Shown one piece after another: positions 28,580 through 37,798 of a stretch of 64,000 nucleotides of DNA. The DNA is from Saprospiraceae bacterium (lineage in GTDB: Bacteria > Bacteroidota > Bacteroidia > Chitinophagales > Saprospiraceae). Where the stretch lies: contig JADJLN010000017.1 in NCBI GenBank assembly GCA_016710115.1, positions 32,501 to 96,500 on the forward strand, in the 5' to 3' direction. Each line of letters begins with the position of its first letter. Position 1 is the stretch's first letter. The notes beneath the pieces were generated by a model. The model was given only the letters and a program-made list of their open reading frames with translations. It made no database searches and was not told the origin of the DNA. The position numbers and the translations under genes are program-made.

Positions 28580-29056
28580 TTACTCCTCCTCCTGTGATGG
28601 AGCAGGTACGGCTGCGATCGGTTCTGCTTTCGGCATTGGTTCTGCTTTTGGCATCGGTTCTGCCACTTTAGTAGCAATTCCTTCGCCTTCCACAGTGGCC
28701 ACTGCCTTCCTGATCGTTTTCTTTCCAATCAGGCCGGCCCGCTTGTCCGCATTGTACTTCACGCCAAATTTGTCCAGCGCAACCGTCAGGAAACGCATGA
28801 TCCGCTCGTGCCAGCTGAATGCCAGTTCGACCTTGGGAATGAATGCACCGGTTTCAGATGAGAACTCAACGCAGTAGTATACTCCGGAATTCCGCTTCTT
28901 AATGGGATAGGCCAACTGGCGCAACCCCATCTCATCGTTATGTACGATCGTGCAGCCTTCCTGCTGCAACATATCGACATAAGTCTGAGCTGTCGTTTTG
29001 ATTTCATCGCCCGACAGTACTGGATCTACGATGAAAGTGACTTCGTAATGACGCAT
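28580..29056 (-). CDS. rpsF: 30S ribosomal protein S6 with extended acidic/proline tail
   Basis: 158 residues. The first 115 or so are a standard S6 (MRHYEVTFIVDPVLSGDEIK; GLRQLAYPIKKRNSGVYYCVEF; ERIMRFLTVALDKF). The tail adds about 40 residues including the duplicated words PMPKAEPMPKAEP and ends QEEE; Glu-rich tails are known for S6, but the repeated PMPKAE motif is unusual. It is the first gene of the operon, with a phylum-type promoter about 45 bp upstream. Confidence 0.96.
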   Translation of the reverse strand: MRHYEVTFIVDPVLSGDEIKTTAQTYVDMLQQEGCTIVHNDEMGLRQLAYPIKKRNSGVYYCVEFSSETGAFIPKVELAFSWHERIMRFLTVALDKFGVKYNADKRAGLIGKKTIRKAVATVEGEGIATKVAEPMPKAEPMPKAEPIAAVPAPSQEEE

Positions 29057-29098
29057 GTCTTGTGTAAGTAATTGAATGACTTAGTTAAAAAACGGCTG

Positions 29099-29129
29099 CA
29101 AAGATAAGGATTGTCTGTGAAAAAGCCAA
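29099..29129 (-). promoter_or_regulatory. rpsF: Promoter of the rpsF operon
   Basis: On the minus strand TATCTTTG (29099-29106) matches the Bacteroidota -7 consensus TAnnTTTG, with TTG (29127-29129) 20 nt upstream at the -33 position. The expected transcription start is near 29092, giving a leader of about 35 nt before the ATG at 29056. Confidence 0.85.
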
Positions 29130-29934
29130 GACTTTCAATAGCGAATTCGTTGGAAAATAGTGGGTTGGGAATCGGATGCCCGTTGGTTGTGGGACGTAGT
29201 ACTCGGGGCTCGGAGAATTGGAGAACTGTGGAACTGGAGAATTGGAGAACTGTGAAACTGGAGAACAGTGTAACTGCCAACCTCGGTCTTCCCTGCCAGG
29301 CGGCAGGCTGGCGATTTCCGTTCCTGGTTCCTTGTTCCTTGTTCCTTGTTCCTGATTCCTTTGTTCCGGTTCCTTTGTTCCTTTGTTCCTTGTTTTTAGG
29401 TCCTCGGCCCCCTCCTACTTCCGTCTTCCGATTCCCACTTCCACTTTCCGACTTCCGCTTTCCGATTTCCGATTTCCACTTTCCGATTTCCGATTTCTTT
29501 CGCCCCTTCAGGGCTTTGAATGAGGATGATTCCTGTCATCCCGCGTTGCGGGATGCTTTGTTCTTGCGCCCCTTCAGGGCTTTTAACCTGCTGCCAGACA
29601 AGGTCAGCCTTTTCCATTTCTCATGCCCTTCAACTCTCCACCCTCTACTCTCTACTCACCTCCTTTGTTCCTGGTTCCTTTGTTCCTTGTTTTGAGGCCC
29701 TCGGCCCCCTCCTACTTCCGATTTCCCACTTTCCACTTTCCACTTTCCGACTTCCGACTTCCGCTTTCCGCTTTCCGCTTTCCGCTTTCTTTCGCCCCTT
29801 CAGGGTTTTGAATGAGGGATGATTCCTGTCATCCCGCGTTGCGGGATGCTTTTTTCTTGCGCCCCTTCAGGGCTTTTAACCTGCTGCCAGGCAAGGTCAG
29901 CCTTTCCCATTTCTCATGCCCCTCAACTCTCCAC
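29130..29934. repeat. Repeat-filled spacer with a 292-bp duplicated palindromic unit
   Basis: About 800 bp without a convincing gene. It has runs of GTTCCTT and TTCCGAC/TTCCGCT words and a unit duplicated with a 292-bp period (29501 and 29793). Each unit has two copies of CGCCCCTTCAGGGCTTT (29501, 29567; 29793, 29860) around a perfect palindrome CATCCCGC-GTT-GCGGGATG (29537-29555 in the first copy). A PAGR-type dispersed palindrome lies at 29291-29313. Open frames predicted here (for example at 29111-29695) are low-complexity artefacts. Confidence 0.8.
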
Positions 29935-29937
29935 CCT

Positions 29938-30471
29938 CTACTCTCTACTCACCTCCCTCGGCCGCTTGAAGATCGGCACCGTCGAACAAGGCTCTCCAAA
30001 TAAGATGCTTTGGGCATAAGGTTGCAATCGGGCCGTCAGTAATGCATAGGCAAAAGGGGGCACCGGATAATCGGAACATCCCTTGATCACAATGCGCTCT
30101 CCGGTATACTGAGCAGCATCCAGACGGTCCAGTGCCTGCTGATAATACAAGGCAATGAACTGGTCCGGAGGACACTGTGTAACAGAAAGGGCAACGGGCG
30201 CAGCCAATGCAGAGACCAGCATGTAGGCCCAGACCGGGACAATCGCATCAGTAGAACAGAAAACCACCAGGTGCTTTCCTGCAAGTTCAGACCAGGGATA
30301 CTCCTTGAGCGACTCACGAAAGTCCTTTTCCTTCAGGATCAACCCCTGAAACAGATAATCCTGGAGATCAAAATGAACGATCGGCTCTGTTGGAAAATAC
30401 GCTTCCAGATTGAGGGTGATCAGACTGCTCTGGGCGACCCGGTTGACCAATGGTGCTTCACCTTCACTCAT
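29938..30471 (-). CDS. DUF2480 family protein
   Basis: 177 residues, beginning MSEGEAPLVNRVAQSSLITLNLEAYFP, the hallmark of the Bacteroidota-specific DUF2480 family. No signal peptide or membrane helix is seen. Its start overlaps the scpB stop by 4 nt (ATGA), so the two are translationally coupled. Function is unknown; the conserved FDLQDYLFQGLILKEKDFR segment and the link to a chromosome-segregation gene are the only clues. Confidence 0.88.
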   Translation of the reverse strand: MSEGEAPLVNRVAQSSLITLNLEAYFPTEPIVHFDLQDYLFQGLILKEKDFRESLKEYPWSELAGKHLVVFCSTDAIVPVWAYMLVSALAAPVALSVTQCPPDQFIALYYQQALDRLDAAQYTGERIVIKGCSDYPVPPFAYALLTARLQPYAQSILFGEPCSTVPIFKRPREVSRE

Positions 30472-31133
30472 TCTTCTTCGTTTCCAACTGCAACACCACG
30501 CGCATCGGATTGTTGTCCATCCTGGATCACCTCGGCCACAGCACGACGGCCCAGCGGGATCTCCAATTGGCTCTCTTCAATATCGGGGGCTTCACCGATC
30601 TCTTCATCTGCCTGCTTGAAATCCTTCAGTTTGGGAAGGTCATTCATGGTTTTCAGCCCGAAATAGTCCATGAATTTTTCACTTGTACTGTACAACAACG
30701 GTTTCCCTACCGTATCCCCTCGCCCGGAGATCACGATCAGTTCCTTCTCCAACAATTTCTGAATGGAATAGTCACAACTCACTCCGCGGATCGCTTCCAT
30801 TTCCGATTTCGGTACAGGCTGCCGGTAGGCAATAATGGACAGGGTTTCCAGAGCGGCTGCAGAAAGTCGTTTTTTCGCTGTCTGTCGCAGATAGGTATGG
30901 ACAGCTGCATGATAGGCGGGCTTGGTCATGAATTGGTACCCGCCGGCAATCTCCACCAGTTCGAATGAATAGTCTCCCTCGCTGTACCGCTGTTGAAGAT
31001 CGATCACGACCTGATCAATTTCTTCGGGAGCCACACCCGTTTCAAAGGTGATCTCCAGGCAATCCTGGATCTCATCCCGACTGATCGGGCGATCAGCAGA
31101 AAAGATCAGACTCTCTATATGCGGGCTCAACAT
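30468..31133 (-). CDS. scpB: SMC-Scp complex subunit ScpB
   Basis: 221 residues from the ATG at 31133. ScpB is the winged-helix partner of ScpA and SMC in chromosome condensation. MLSPHIESLIFSADRPIS opens the first winged helix; KKRLSAAALETLSIIAYRQPV and EAIRGVSCDYSIQKLLEKELI are the most conserved family blocks. The frame is open to a TTG at 31160, but that codon sits in the -7 box, so the downstream ATG is preferred. The tail (after about residue 165) is acidic and poorly conserved. It overlaps DUF2480 by 4 nt; scpA is not in the window. Confidence 0.93.
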   Translation of the reverse strand: MLSPHIESLIFSADRPISRDEIQDCLEITFETGVAPEEIDQVVIDLQQRYSEGDYSFELVEIAGGYQFMTKPAYHAAVHTYLRQTAKKRLSAAALETLSIIAYRQPVPKSEMEAIRGVSCDYSIQKLLEKELIVISGRGDTVGKPLLYSTSEKFMDYFGLKTMNDLPKLKDFKQADEEIGEAPDIEESQLEIPLGRRAVAEVIQDGQQSDARGVAVGNEEE

Positions 31134-31157
31134 ATCCACGTGTGTACAGATTTCGCG

Positions 31158-31165
31158 CAAAGGTA
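31158..31165 (-). promoter_or_regulatory. scpB: Bacteroidota -7 box upstream of scpB
   Basis: On the minus strand TACCTTTG matches TAnnTTTG, 24 nt before the scpB ATG at 31133. No clear TTG lies 19-21 nt upstream. The position makes a start at 31160 impossible for a transcript from this promoter. Confidence 0.65.
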
Positions 31166-31181
31166 CAAAGCCAGCAACATC

Positions 31182-32024
31182 CTAATCGATTTCCGTCAGC
31201 GGGCCACATGCCGTTTCCAGTCGGGCCCGCATGCTGACCGGCTGATCACCCAACCACTCCGTCCAGCTCCTCCCGGGACGGATCCAGGGCGCGTCCGGTT
31301 GAGTCAACCATTCCGTTTTCTCAATAAGTGCCCGGATCAAACAGTCCTTTACCCTCTCGTCGAGGACATCCCATTCGCTCATCCAGCTTTCCAGAAGACG
31401 CCGCGACCGGGTCGGTCCGGGATGCGACCAGGATACACGATTCACCTTGGGGTTGCCCTTCAGATACAACACACCCTGGTCATCTCCCTGGATTAATCTC
31501 GCAATTTTTACCGAAGAGGCATCCAGTTCAAGTTGATAGATCATTGGTCCTTCCGTAAAAAAGAGAATCCAGCTGCCATCTTTCTGTTGTGCGACTCGGC
31601 CATACGTCACTTCACCGATTTCATCAAGCAATGGAAGGTTCTTTTTGAGAGTCCTATTTTCCTGCCAGTTCATCAGCAAGGTGGCAAGTGATCCTGCAAT
31701 GCCAAAAAAGACGACAGCCCCTATCACAATCCAGACGGCCTGTCGTTTTTTCTGAATACGGCGTGTCCGGTTGCGGTCTGTATCCGCCACGGTGTCGATG
31801 GCAAAGGCATAACCGAATCCGGTCGGCCCTTTTTCCAACTCCAGCAGGAACAGTTCGTCCTCCAGCAGGATCTGATAGGATTTGCTGTCCCGGACATAGA
31901 AATCCACGATGGACACCTTCTGATTGACAGTCACCAGTACATGACCGGAGCGGCCGCCATGATACAGTACCACCCGGTATTGCTGACCTGAATCAGCCAC
32001 GTAAGTCCAGTTGAGTTGTGCCAC
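31182..32024 (-). CDS. Hypothetical protein with one membrane helix
   Basis: 280 residues, family not recognised. Residues 1-75 are rich in short beta strands (YRVVLYHGGRSGHVLVTVNQKVSIVDF), then a basic stretch (RNRTRRIQKKRQ) and one membrane helix (about 96-118, VWIVIGAVVFFGIAGSLATLLM). The rest (about 160 residues) is predicted to be extracytoplasmic, with a strand-rich part (GSWILFFTEGPMIYQLELDAS) and a helical end. The basic stretch before the helix suggests the N-terminus stays in the cytoplasm. It lies 48 bp upstream of scpB on the same strand, but a promoter between them suggests separate transcription. Confidence 0.75.
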   Translation of the reverse strand: MAQLNWTYVADSGQQYRVVLYHGGRSGHVLVTVNQKVSIVDFYVRDSKSYQILLEDELFLLELEKGPTGFGYAFAIDTVADTDRNRTRRIQKKRQAVWIVIGAVVFFGIAGSLATLLMNWQENRTLKKNLPLLDEIGEVTYGRVAQQKDGSWILFFTEGPMIYQLELDASSVKIARLIQGDDQGVLYLKGNPKVNRVSWSHPGPTRSRRLLESWMSEWDVLDERVKDCLIRALIEKTEWLTQPDAPWIRPGRSWTEWLGDQPVSMRARLETACGPLTEID

Positions 32025-32044
32025 AGGTGAAAGGTAGGGAATTC

Positions 32045-32835
32045 GGTTGTCTGTTGTCAGTTGTCAGTTGTCAGTTTGGTTTGACTTCGGAATCTGGAGG
32101 TGTTCCTTGGTTCCTGGTTCCTGGTTCCTGCGTTCCTTGGTTCCTGGTTCCTGATTCCTGATTCCTCATTCCTCATTCTTATTGTCAGTTCAATCGGTAC
32201 TCTGCCGAGCATGCCGTTCAAGGTTCAACGTGATATACGATCAACCTGATTCGGGGACGGAATCATGGACGAAAGGAGAGTGGGGCAAAGTAGCCGACTC
32301 AACCGTTTCGAACATTCGTTTTTGGGATTTCGTGCTTGTTTGTGATTTGAATTTTGTCTTTTGGTGCTTTCTTTATCAGTTGTCGGTCTTGGTTTGACTT
32401 CGAAACATGGAGGTGTTCCTCCTGGTTCCTGGTTCCTGATTCCTGATTCCTCATTCCTGATTCCTCATTCCTCATTCTTATTGTCAGTTCAATCGGTACT
32501 CTGCCGAGCATGCCGTTCAAGGTTCAACGTGATATACGATCAACCTGATTCGGGGCTTGAATAAATGGAAGAAAAGAGAAGAATACTGAGTTGTCGAGTC
32601 AACCGTTTCGAACATTCGTTTTTGGGATTTGGTGCTTGTTTGTGATTTGAATTTTGTCTTTTGGTGCTTTCTTTATCAGTTGTCAGTCTTGTCCGGACAT
32701 GCGAGTGAAGCAAAGCATCGTCCGGGTGTCAGTTTTGGTTTGGCTTCGGAACCTGGAGGTGTTCCTTGGTTCCTGATTCCTCATTCCTCATTCTTATTGT
32801 CAGTTCAAGCGGTGCTCTGCAGAGTACGCGGTTCA
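32045..32835. repeat. Tandem repeats of about 300 bp made of short words
   Basis: Spacer of 1.1 kb between the 31182-32024 gene and radA, with no convincing gene. CAATCGGTACTCTGCCGAGC occurs at 32191 and 32490, with a degenerate third copy at 32806, giving periods of 299 and about 316 bp. Each unit combines TTGTCAGTTGTCAG, GGTTCCTGGTTCCTG, ATTCCTCATTCC, a stretch with AACGTGATATACGATCAACC, and G/T-rich TTTGTGATTTGAATTTTG. The same words occur near 25.9 and 55.2 kb. Nothing else is visible in 32836-33155. Confidence 0.8.
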
Positions 32836-33155
32836 AGGGCCAATTATGCTGTTCTCTATGACACCATAGGTCACTGTGCCCAACCATCATCTTTCCGTCA
32901 TTTGACGACATGCTGGAGATGGTGAAACTTATCTGTAGGAAGCCAGATGCCTTCTTCGTGAACCCTTGTGTCCTTTCTGCCTTAGTGGCAAATATATTCC
33001 CTGTCAGCCAGCAGGTTTGGATTCTCATGATCACGTTTCACATCTTACTCCAACGTTCCGATCCTTCCCTTCCGAAATATATATCCCGACAGTCAACAGC
33101 AATACCTCCCCTCCGAATAACCGAATAAACCTATAAACGAATACCCTCTACCGGC

Positions 33156-34565
33156 ATGAAAACTCCCCGGAATTACCCACTTTTGGTGAAAATTCCGCCT
33201 GTGGCCAAAGCCAGAACCGTCTTCATTTGCTCCAATTGTGGCGCCACTGCCTCCCGCTGGGAAGGCCGCTGCCCATCTTGCGAGCAGTGGAACACCTTTG
33301 TCGAAGAAGTGGTCAGCAAGCCGGAAGCGCCACGGATCAGCCGCAGCGGACAGCCCAAAATAAAGGAGTCCCCCAGGAAGATCGGCGACATCCCGTCCAC
33401 GGGCACGAAACGGCATATCCTCCCCGACCCGGAATTCAATCGCACCCTTGGCGGTGGCATAGTTCCCGGCTCGGTGACCCTGCTTGGAGGAAATCCAGGC
33501 ATCGGCAAATCAACCCTCCTCCTGCAGATCGCCGGTAGGATACAAGGAAAAGTCCTTTACGTCTCCGGCGAGGAATCGGCTGAACAGATCCGCATGCGGG
33601 CCGGTCGGCTGGCGTTCCGCAATGCCGACTGTTACATCTTCACCGAGACCGATACCAGCGAGGTGATCAAGCAGGCCCGCGAAATGCAACCCGAACTGGT
33701 GGTGATCGACTCCATCCAGACCCTGACCTCTCCTCACCTCGATGCGGTGGCCGGCACGATCTCCCAGATCCGGGAGGCCACGTCCGATCTGATGGCCCTG
33801 GCCAAGGAGACCGGCATCCCCGTGCTGCTCATCGGCCATATTACCAAAGAAGGCCAGATCGCCGGACCCAAACTACTCGAACATATGGTGGACACCGTCC
33901 TCCAGTTTGAAGGCGACCGCCAGTACACGTACCGCATCCTGCGCACCCTGAAAAACCGTTTCGGTTCGACGGATGAAATGGGCATTTACGAGATGCGGGC
34001 CGATGGCCTGCACCCTGTCGAAAATCCCAGTCAGATCCTGCTCAGCCAGCGGGAGGAGATCCTCAGTGGCAGCGCCATTGCGGCCACCCTGGAAGGCAGC
34101 CGCCCCATGCTCATCGAGACCCAGGCCCTGGTGAGCACAGCGGTGTACGGCACACCCCAGCGCTCCGCCACCGGCTTTGACCTTCGGCGATTGGCCATGT
34201 TGCTGGCCGTACTGGAAAAACGGGTCGGATTCCACTTTGGTGCCAACGACGTCTTCCTGAATATGGCCGGCGGCATCCGGGTGGACGATCCGGCCATCGA
34301 CCTGGCCGTGCTGGCGGCTTTGCTGTCCAGTCTCGATGATATCCCCATCCAACCCACCGAGTGCTTTGCAGGTGAAGTGGGATTAAGCGGCGAGGTCAGG
34401 GCAGTCAGCCGTATCGACCTCCGGGTCCAGGAAGCGGATCGACTGGGATTCAAACGCTTCTTCCTCTCCAAGTACAATATGAAAGGGCTCAACACCAAGA
34501 ATCTGAAGATGGAACTGGTCCCGGTGTCTCGGGTGGATGAACTGGCGGGGGAGTTGTTTGGGTAG
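33156..34565 (+). CDS. radA: DNA repair protein RadA
   Basis: 469 residues, a full-length RadA/Sms ATPase, which drives branch migration in recombinational repair. A C4 zinc finger (Cys 25, 28, 39, 42; CSNCG...CPSC) is followed by the RecA-like core with Walker A GGNPGIGKST, VVIDSIQTL as Walker B, the RadA-specific KNRFGS motif and a C-terminal Lon-like domain (LAALLSSLDDIP...GEVGLSGEVRAV). Usual RadA proteins begin just before the zinc finger, so a GTG at 33201 (VAKARTVFIC) is a possible alternative start. A second, diverged copy of its 3' end lies at 36226-36420. Confidence 0.95.
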   Translation: MKTPRNYPLLVKIPPVAKARTVFICSNCGATASRWEGRCPSCEQWNTFVEEVVSKPEAPRISRSGQPKIKESPRKIGDIPSTGTKRHILPDPEFNRTLGGGIVPGSVTLLGGNPGIGKSTLLLQIAGRIQGKVLYVSGEESAEQIRMRAGRLAFRNADCYIFTETDTSEVIKQAREMQPELVVIDSIQTLTSPHLDAVAGTISQIREATSDLMALAKETGIPVLLIGHITKEGQIAGPKLLEHMVDTVLQFEGDRQYTYRILRTLKNRFGSTDEMGIYEMRADGLHPVENPSQILLSQREEILSGSAIAATLEGSRPMLIETQALVSTAVYGTPQRSATGFDLRRLAMLLAVLEKRVGFHFGANDVFLNMAGGIRVDDPAIDLAVLAALLSSLDDIPIQPTECFAGEVGLSGEVRAVSRIDLRVQEADRLGFKRFFLSKYNMKGLNTKNLKMELVPVSRVDELAGELFG

Positions 34566-34636
34566 GGAGGCAAAACCTGTCGCAATAAAGTAATACCTAG
34601 CAAACCAAAGATTGCTGATTACAAAGAGATCAAATC

Positions 34637-35851
34637 ATGAGTACAAGAATAGCCACTAAACTAATGCTCTTAGCTTGCATTGCCATTTCATATCAAAGTG
34701 AGATGCTTGCACAGACGAAAAGGAATAAAGGCCGAGATACAGGAAATAAAAGTATATCCATTGTTAAATCCGGTAAGAAATACGGTGTACACTATTCATG
34801 AATGTGTATGTCTCCAAAGATTCAAGCTTTATTCTGGCCCACAAAAGGAAAACGAACCATTCTACCTGTATTCAACATCTGGAATATTGCTGTCAGATCA
34901 CCCCGTTTCCTCTTCAGAAAAAAATTGATAAACATCCTGAGCCATTCTTATTGCCCGCATATGATATAAGTGATCAAAAGAATGTAAAATGTGGATTTAT
35001 TGACACCAAAGGGAATGTAATTGTAAAATTTGAATATGACATGTGCAATAACTTTACGGGCGGAGTAGCAATTGTTAAAAAAAACGGACTATCCGGCCTG
35101 ATTGATTACAAGGGAAATGTAATTATTCAACCATTATACTATTCCATGTACAATTTTCATGATTCTCTTGCAAGAGTTCAAGAAAAGGAAACGAAAAAAT
35201 GGGGAATAATTAATATAAAAGGAGACACTATCATTCCAATAATTTATGACAGGATTTCTGATTTTCAAGACTCTCTTGCAAAAGTGGAGAATAGAACAAC
35301 AAAGAAAAGTGGATTCATCAATATGAACGGAGATACCATCATTCCAATCATTTATGACAAGATTTCTGATTTTCAAAACCGAAGGGCCATTGCTTGTATC
35401 AATGACAATTGCACCTTGATCGATATGAAAGGCGAACGGACACTGCTAAAAGATTACAACAGTATGGTGCTTTCGGAATCTTATTATTTCGTTTCTATTA
35501 ATGGCCGCTATGGACTACTGACTTGTCAGGAACTGAGATCCTACCCTGCAAATATGATCTAAATCCTAATAAAATACCATTTAACATATATAGAGGCATG
35601 ATCGAAGCAACCTTAAATGGGAAAAGGGATTGTTGAATATAAAAGGAGAGACAGTAATTCCCTTTGATTATGATGAAGTAAGCGTCCTGATCACTCCTCA
35701 TATCAGGGTGCATAAAGATGGAAAATATGGCTTATTTGATGAAGCTGGAAAGCTATTAATCCCAGTCAAGTACGACAAGATCAAAAGCTTGTCTTATTAC
35801 AAGTACAAAGCAACAATTGGCGACAAAGATGAGATTTTTGATTTCGAGTAA
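34637..35851 (+). pseudogene. WG-repeat protein, disrupted by several frameshifts
   Basis: A signal peptide starts at ATG 34637 (MSTRIATKLMLLACIAISYQ), but the frame stops after KSGKKYGVHYS near 34799. Similarity continues in a second frame (PFYLYSTSGILLS, about 34850-34900), a third (34915-35562) and finally the frame ending at 35851. Typical WG units are visible: CGFIDTKGNVIVKFEYD, SGLIDYKGNVIIQPLYY, WGIINIKGDTIIPIIYD, SGFINMNGDTIIPIIYD, YGLFDEAGKLLIPVKYD. Near 35627 NGKR-GLLNIKGE needs one extra base in a G run to read NGKWGLLN. WG repeats are found in secreted bacterial proteins of mostly unknown role. Base composition is more AT-rich than radA. Either a decaying gene or one with assembly errors. 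Confidence 0.75.
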
Positions 35852-36225
35852 ATGTGTAAAAGATCGCCTTTTACCAGGTCAATTTTTACAACCTCAGGTG
35901 GAATTAGTCCTACACGACCTCATCAGGACTTCCACCCTCAACCAATACCCCCCCATGCCCCCCTACCCCGACACTTCCATCCACTTCCCCTGCGGACTCA
36001 CCATGAAAAAACAGTTGATGCTGGCGGGAGAGTCTTCATTCTCTTCTTGAGATCGTATCATACCGTTTCATCATGATCGTATCAAAATTGTAGCATTTCG
36101 AATCATATCATATCATTTATTGAAAAATTATGCACTTATTCGGGTTCAACAGGTTTCTAGTATTCTGTAGTGCTACTCCGGTCACTTGACTTTGAGATCC
36201 AAAACGACAGTCAACTTGGAGATGT

Positions 36226-36420
36226 ACGCGCTAGTGTTGGCGGCACTGCTGTCCACCCTGAGACATCCCGATCCAACCCACCGAGTGCATTGCCAACGAA
36301 GTAGGCCTGAGTGGAGAAGTTAGTGCCGTCAGCCACATCAACCTCCGCGTCCAGGAAACCGACCGGCCGGGATTCAAGCGGTTCTTCCTCTCCAGGTACA
36401 CCATGAGCGTACTCACTAAA
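36226..36420 (+). pseudogene. Detached, diverged copy of the radA 3' end
   Basis: The sequence resembles radA 34306-34480: CTGGCGGCACTGCTGTCC, ATCCAACCCACCGAGTGC, GTCCAGGAAACCGACCGG and TTCTTCCTCTCCAGGTACA all have counterparts there. In the restored frame it reads LSGEVSAVSHINLRVQE and FKRFFLSRYTMSVLTK then TGA, against LSGEVRAVSRIDLRVQE and FKRFFLSKYNMKG in radA. Two bases are missing near 36262. Many differences are third-position changes, so the fragment diverged under coding constraint before it decayed. No start or ATPase part is present. Confidence 0.8.
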
Positions 36421-36488
36421 TGAATTTTGTATAATTTAACCCTTTCCTAAAATGGACACGGCTGCTCAGCCATTCAAGGAATAACATA

Positions 36489-37421
36489 TTGAACCAATTC
36501 ATCTCTCTCCTGCTTATCGTATCTATTGCACAGACATGCAACACTGACCTTATGCATATTACCATTCTGGATAAAATCAAATTGGATCATATTCCCAGCG
36601 GATCAGGCATATTGAAGACTGACAGTGGCTACTACGTTATTGGCGATGATTCCCCATTTCTATTTTCATTAGACGAAGAATTCCAGGTAACTTCTAAAAC
36701 GCCACTGGTGCAAACGCCTGCATCATCGGATGGCAGAATACCGAAAGCGGAAAAACCTGACCTCGAGTCACTGGAACGGATTGGACAAAATGAGATGGTG
36801 ATGTTTGGATCCGGCTCCAAATCACCTCAACGGGATGTATTTATCCGCATCCTGTTGAATGATTCGATACATATCGAAAAATATGAAATTTCTACCTTCT
36901 ACAATACCCTCAAGAGCCTGCCTGTTTTCAGCAATTCCGAGTTGAATATCGAGGCAACTGCGTTCCACAATGATCAGTTGTTCCTGTTTAACCGAAAAAA
37001 GAACCTGGTCATCCAATTGGCTTACACAGACTTTTAAACTTTTAAATGGTAAATCCGACTTCCCACAGCTGGCCATCAGGGAGTATTCCTGCCAAGGATC
37101 AATGGCATAGAAGCAGGATTCTCAGGAGCCACCACCCTGAAACACCAATCGAAAATCATGTTTACAGCTTCCGTTGAAGACACAGATAATGCCTATAATG
37201 ACGGTGACATATTGGGCAGTTTTATTGGCATCATTGACATCTCCGGAAAAAACATCTCAGAATCATTTGATTTCTGCCAGATCCCCAATGATAGTGGTAC
37301 TCTAAAAGTAGAGTCTGTATGTATTGAAAAAGAAATTTCAAACACAAAAACTGCAGTCATCCTGATAACAGATGACGATAAAGGCAATTCTGTTCTGTTG
37401 AAAAGTGTATTGACTTGGTAA
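36489..37421 (+). pseudogene. Secreted DUF6929-like protein with two frameshifts
   Basis: The first frame (36489-37037) has a signal peptide-like start and DHIPSGSGILKTDSGYYVIGDDSPFLFSLDEEF, resembling the propeller-like DUF6929 family (assigned from memory). It stops after QLAYTDF. The next frame gives KLLNGKSDFPQLAIREYS, and a third (from about 37090) gives LPRINGIEAGFSGATTLKH through VEDTDNAYNDGDILGSFIGI to a TAA at 37419. Joining needs one T removed from GACTTTTAAAC (near 37033) and one C added in TATTCCTGCC (near 37088). The three pieces form one sensible protein of about 310 residues. Both lesions are in homopolymers. From 37422 to about 37798 I see no gene. Confidence 0.7.
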
Positions 37422-37798
37422 AGTCAAGACTTGTGGTTCATCACCAGAAATGCAGTTAAGCGGGGTTTTAACACGTCCGGTTGTCAGATCCAAACAAGGC
37501 CAAAGCAATCTATGTCCGGGCCGACCGCAGTGATGCCCAGGACACTCCTTTCATGTTAAGCAATCATCCCCGGTCACCAGGCCAAACAGAGGCAAGTCGC
37601 CTGAATGCAAACATCATTCTGAAAAATACATTCCGAATTCAGCCGTATATTGAGCAGCAGCGCAGATGAAGAATATCCTCACGACCCTGAATTTGCAATC
37701 AGGGTACTGAACAACTGTTCATGTCGAGACCTGTCATCCAAATACCAGACAACAGCAAACCGGAAATCGATTGGACGACCGGAGCCGATCAAAAAACA

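Noticed and set aside
29111..29695. A 194-codon plus-strand open frame in the rpsF spacer
   Set aside because: It consists of TTCCGAC/GTTCCTT word translation (low-complexity Phe/Pro/Ser-rich) and a palindrome; no protein-like features.
37481..37669. A 62-codon open frame before the Crp gene
   Set aside because: No start context, no recognisable family and no continuation in other frames.
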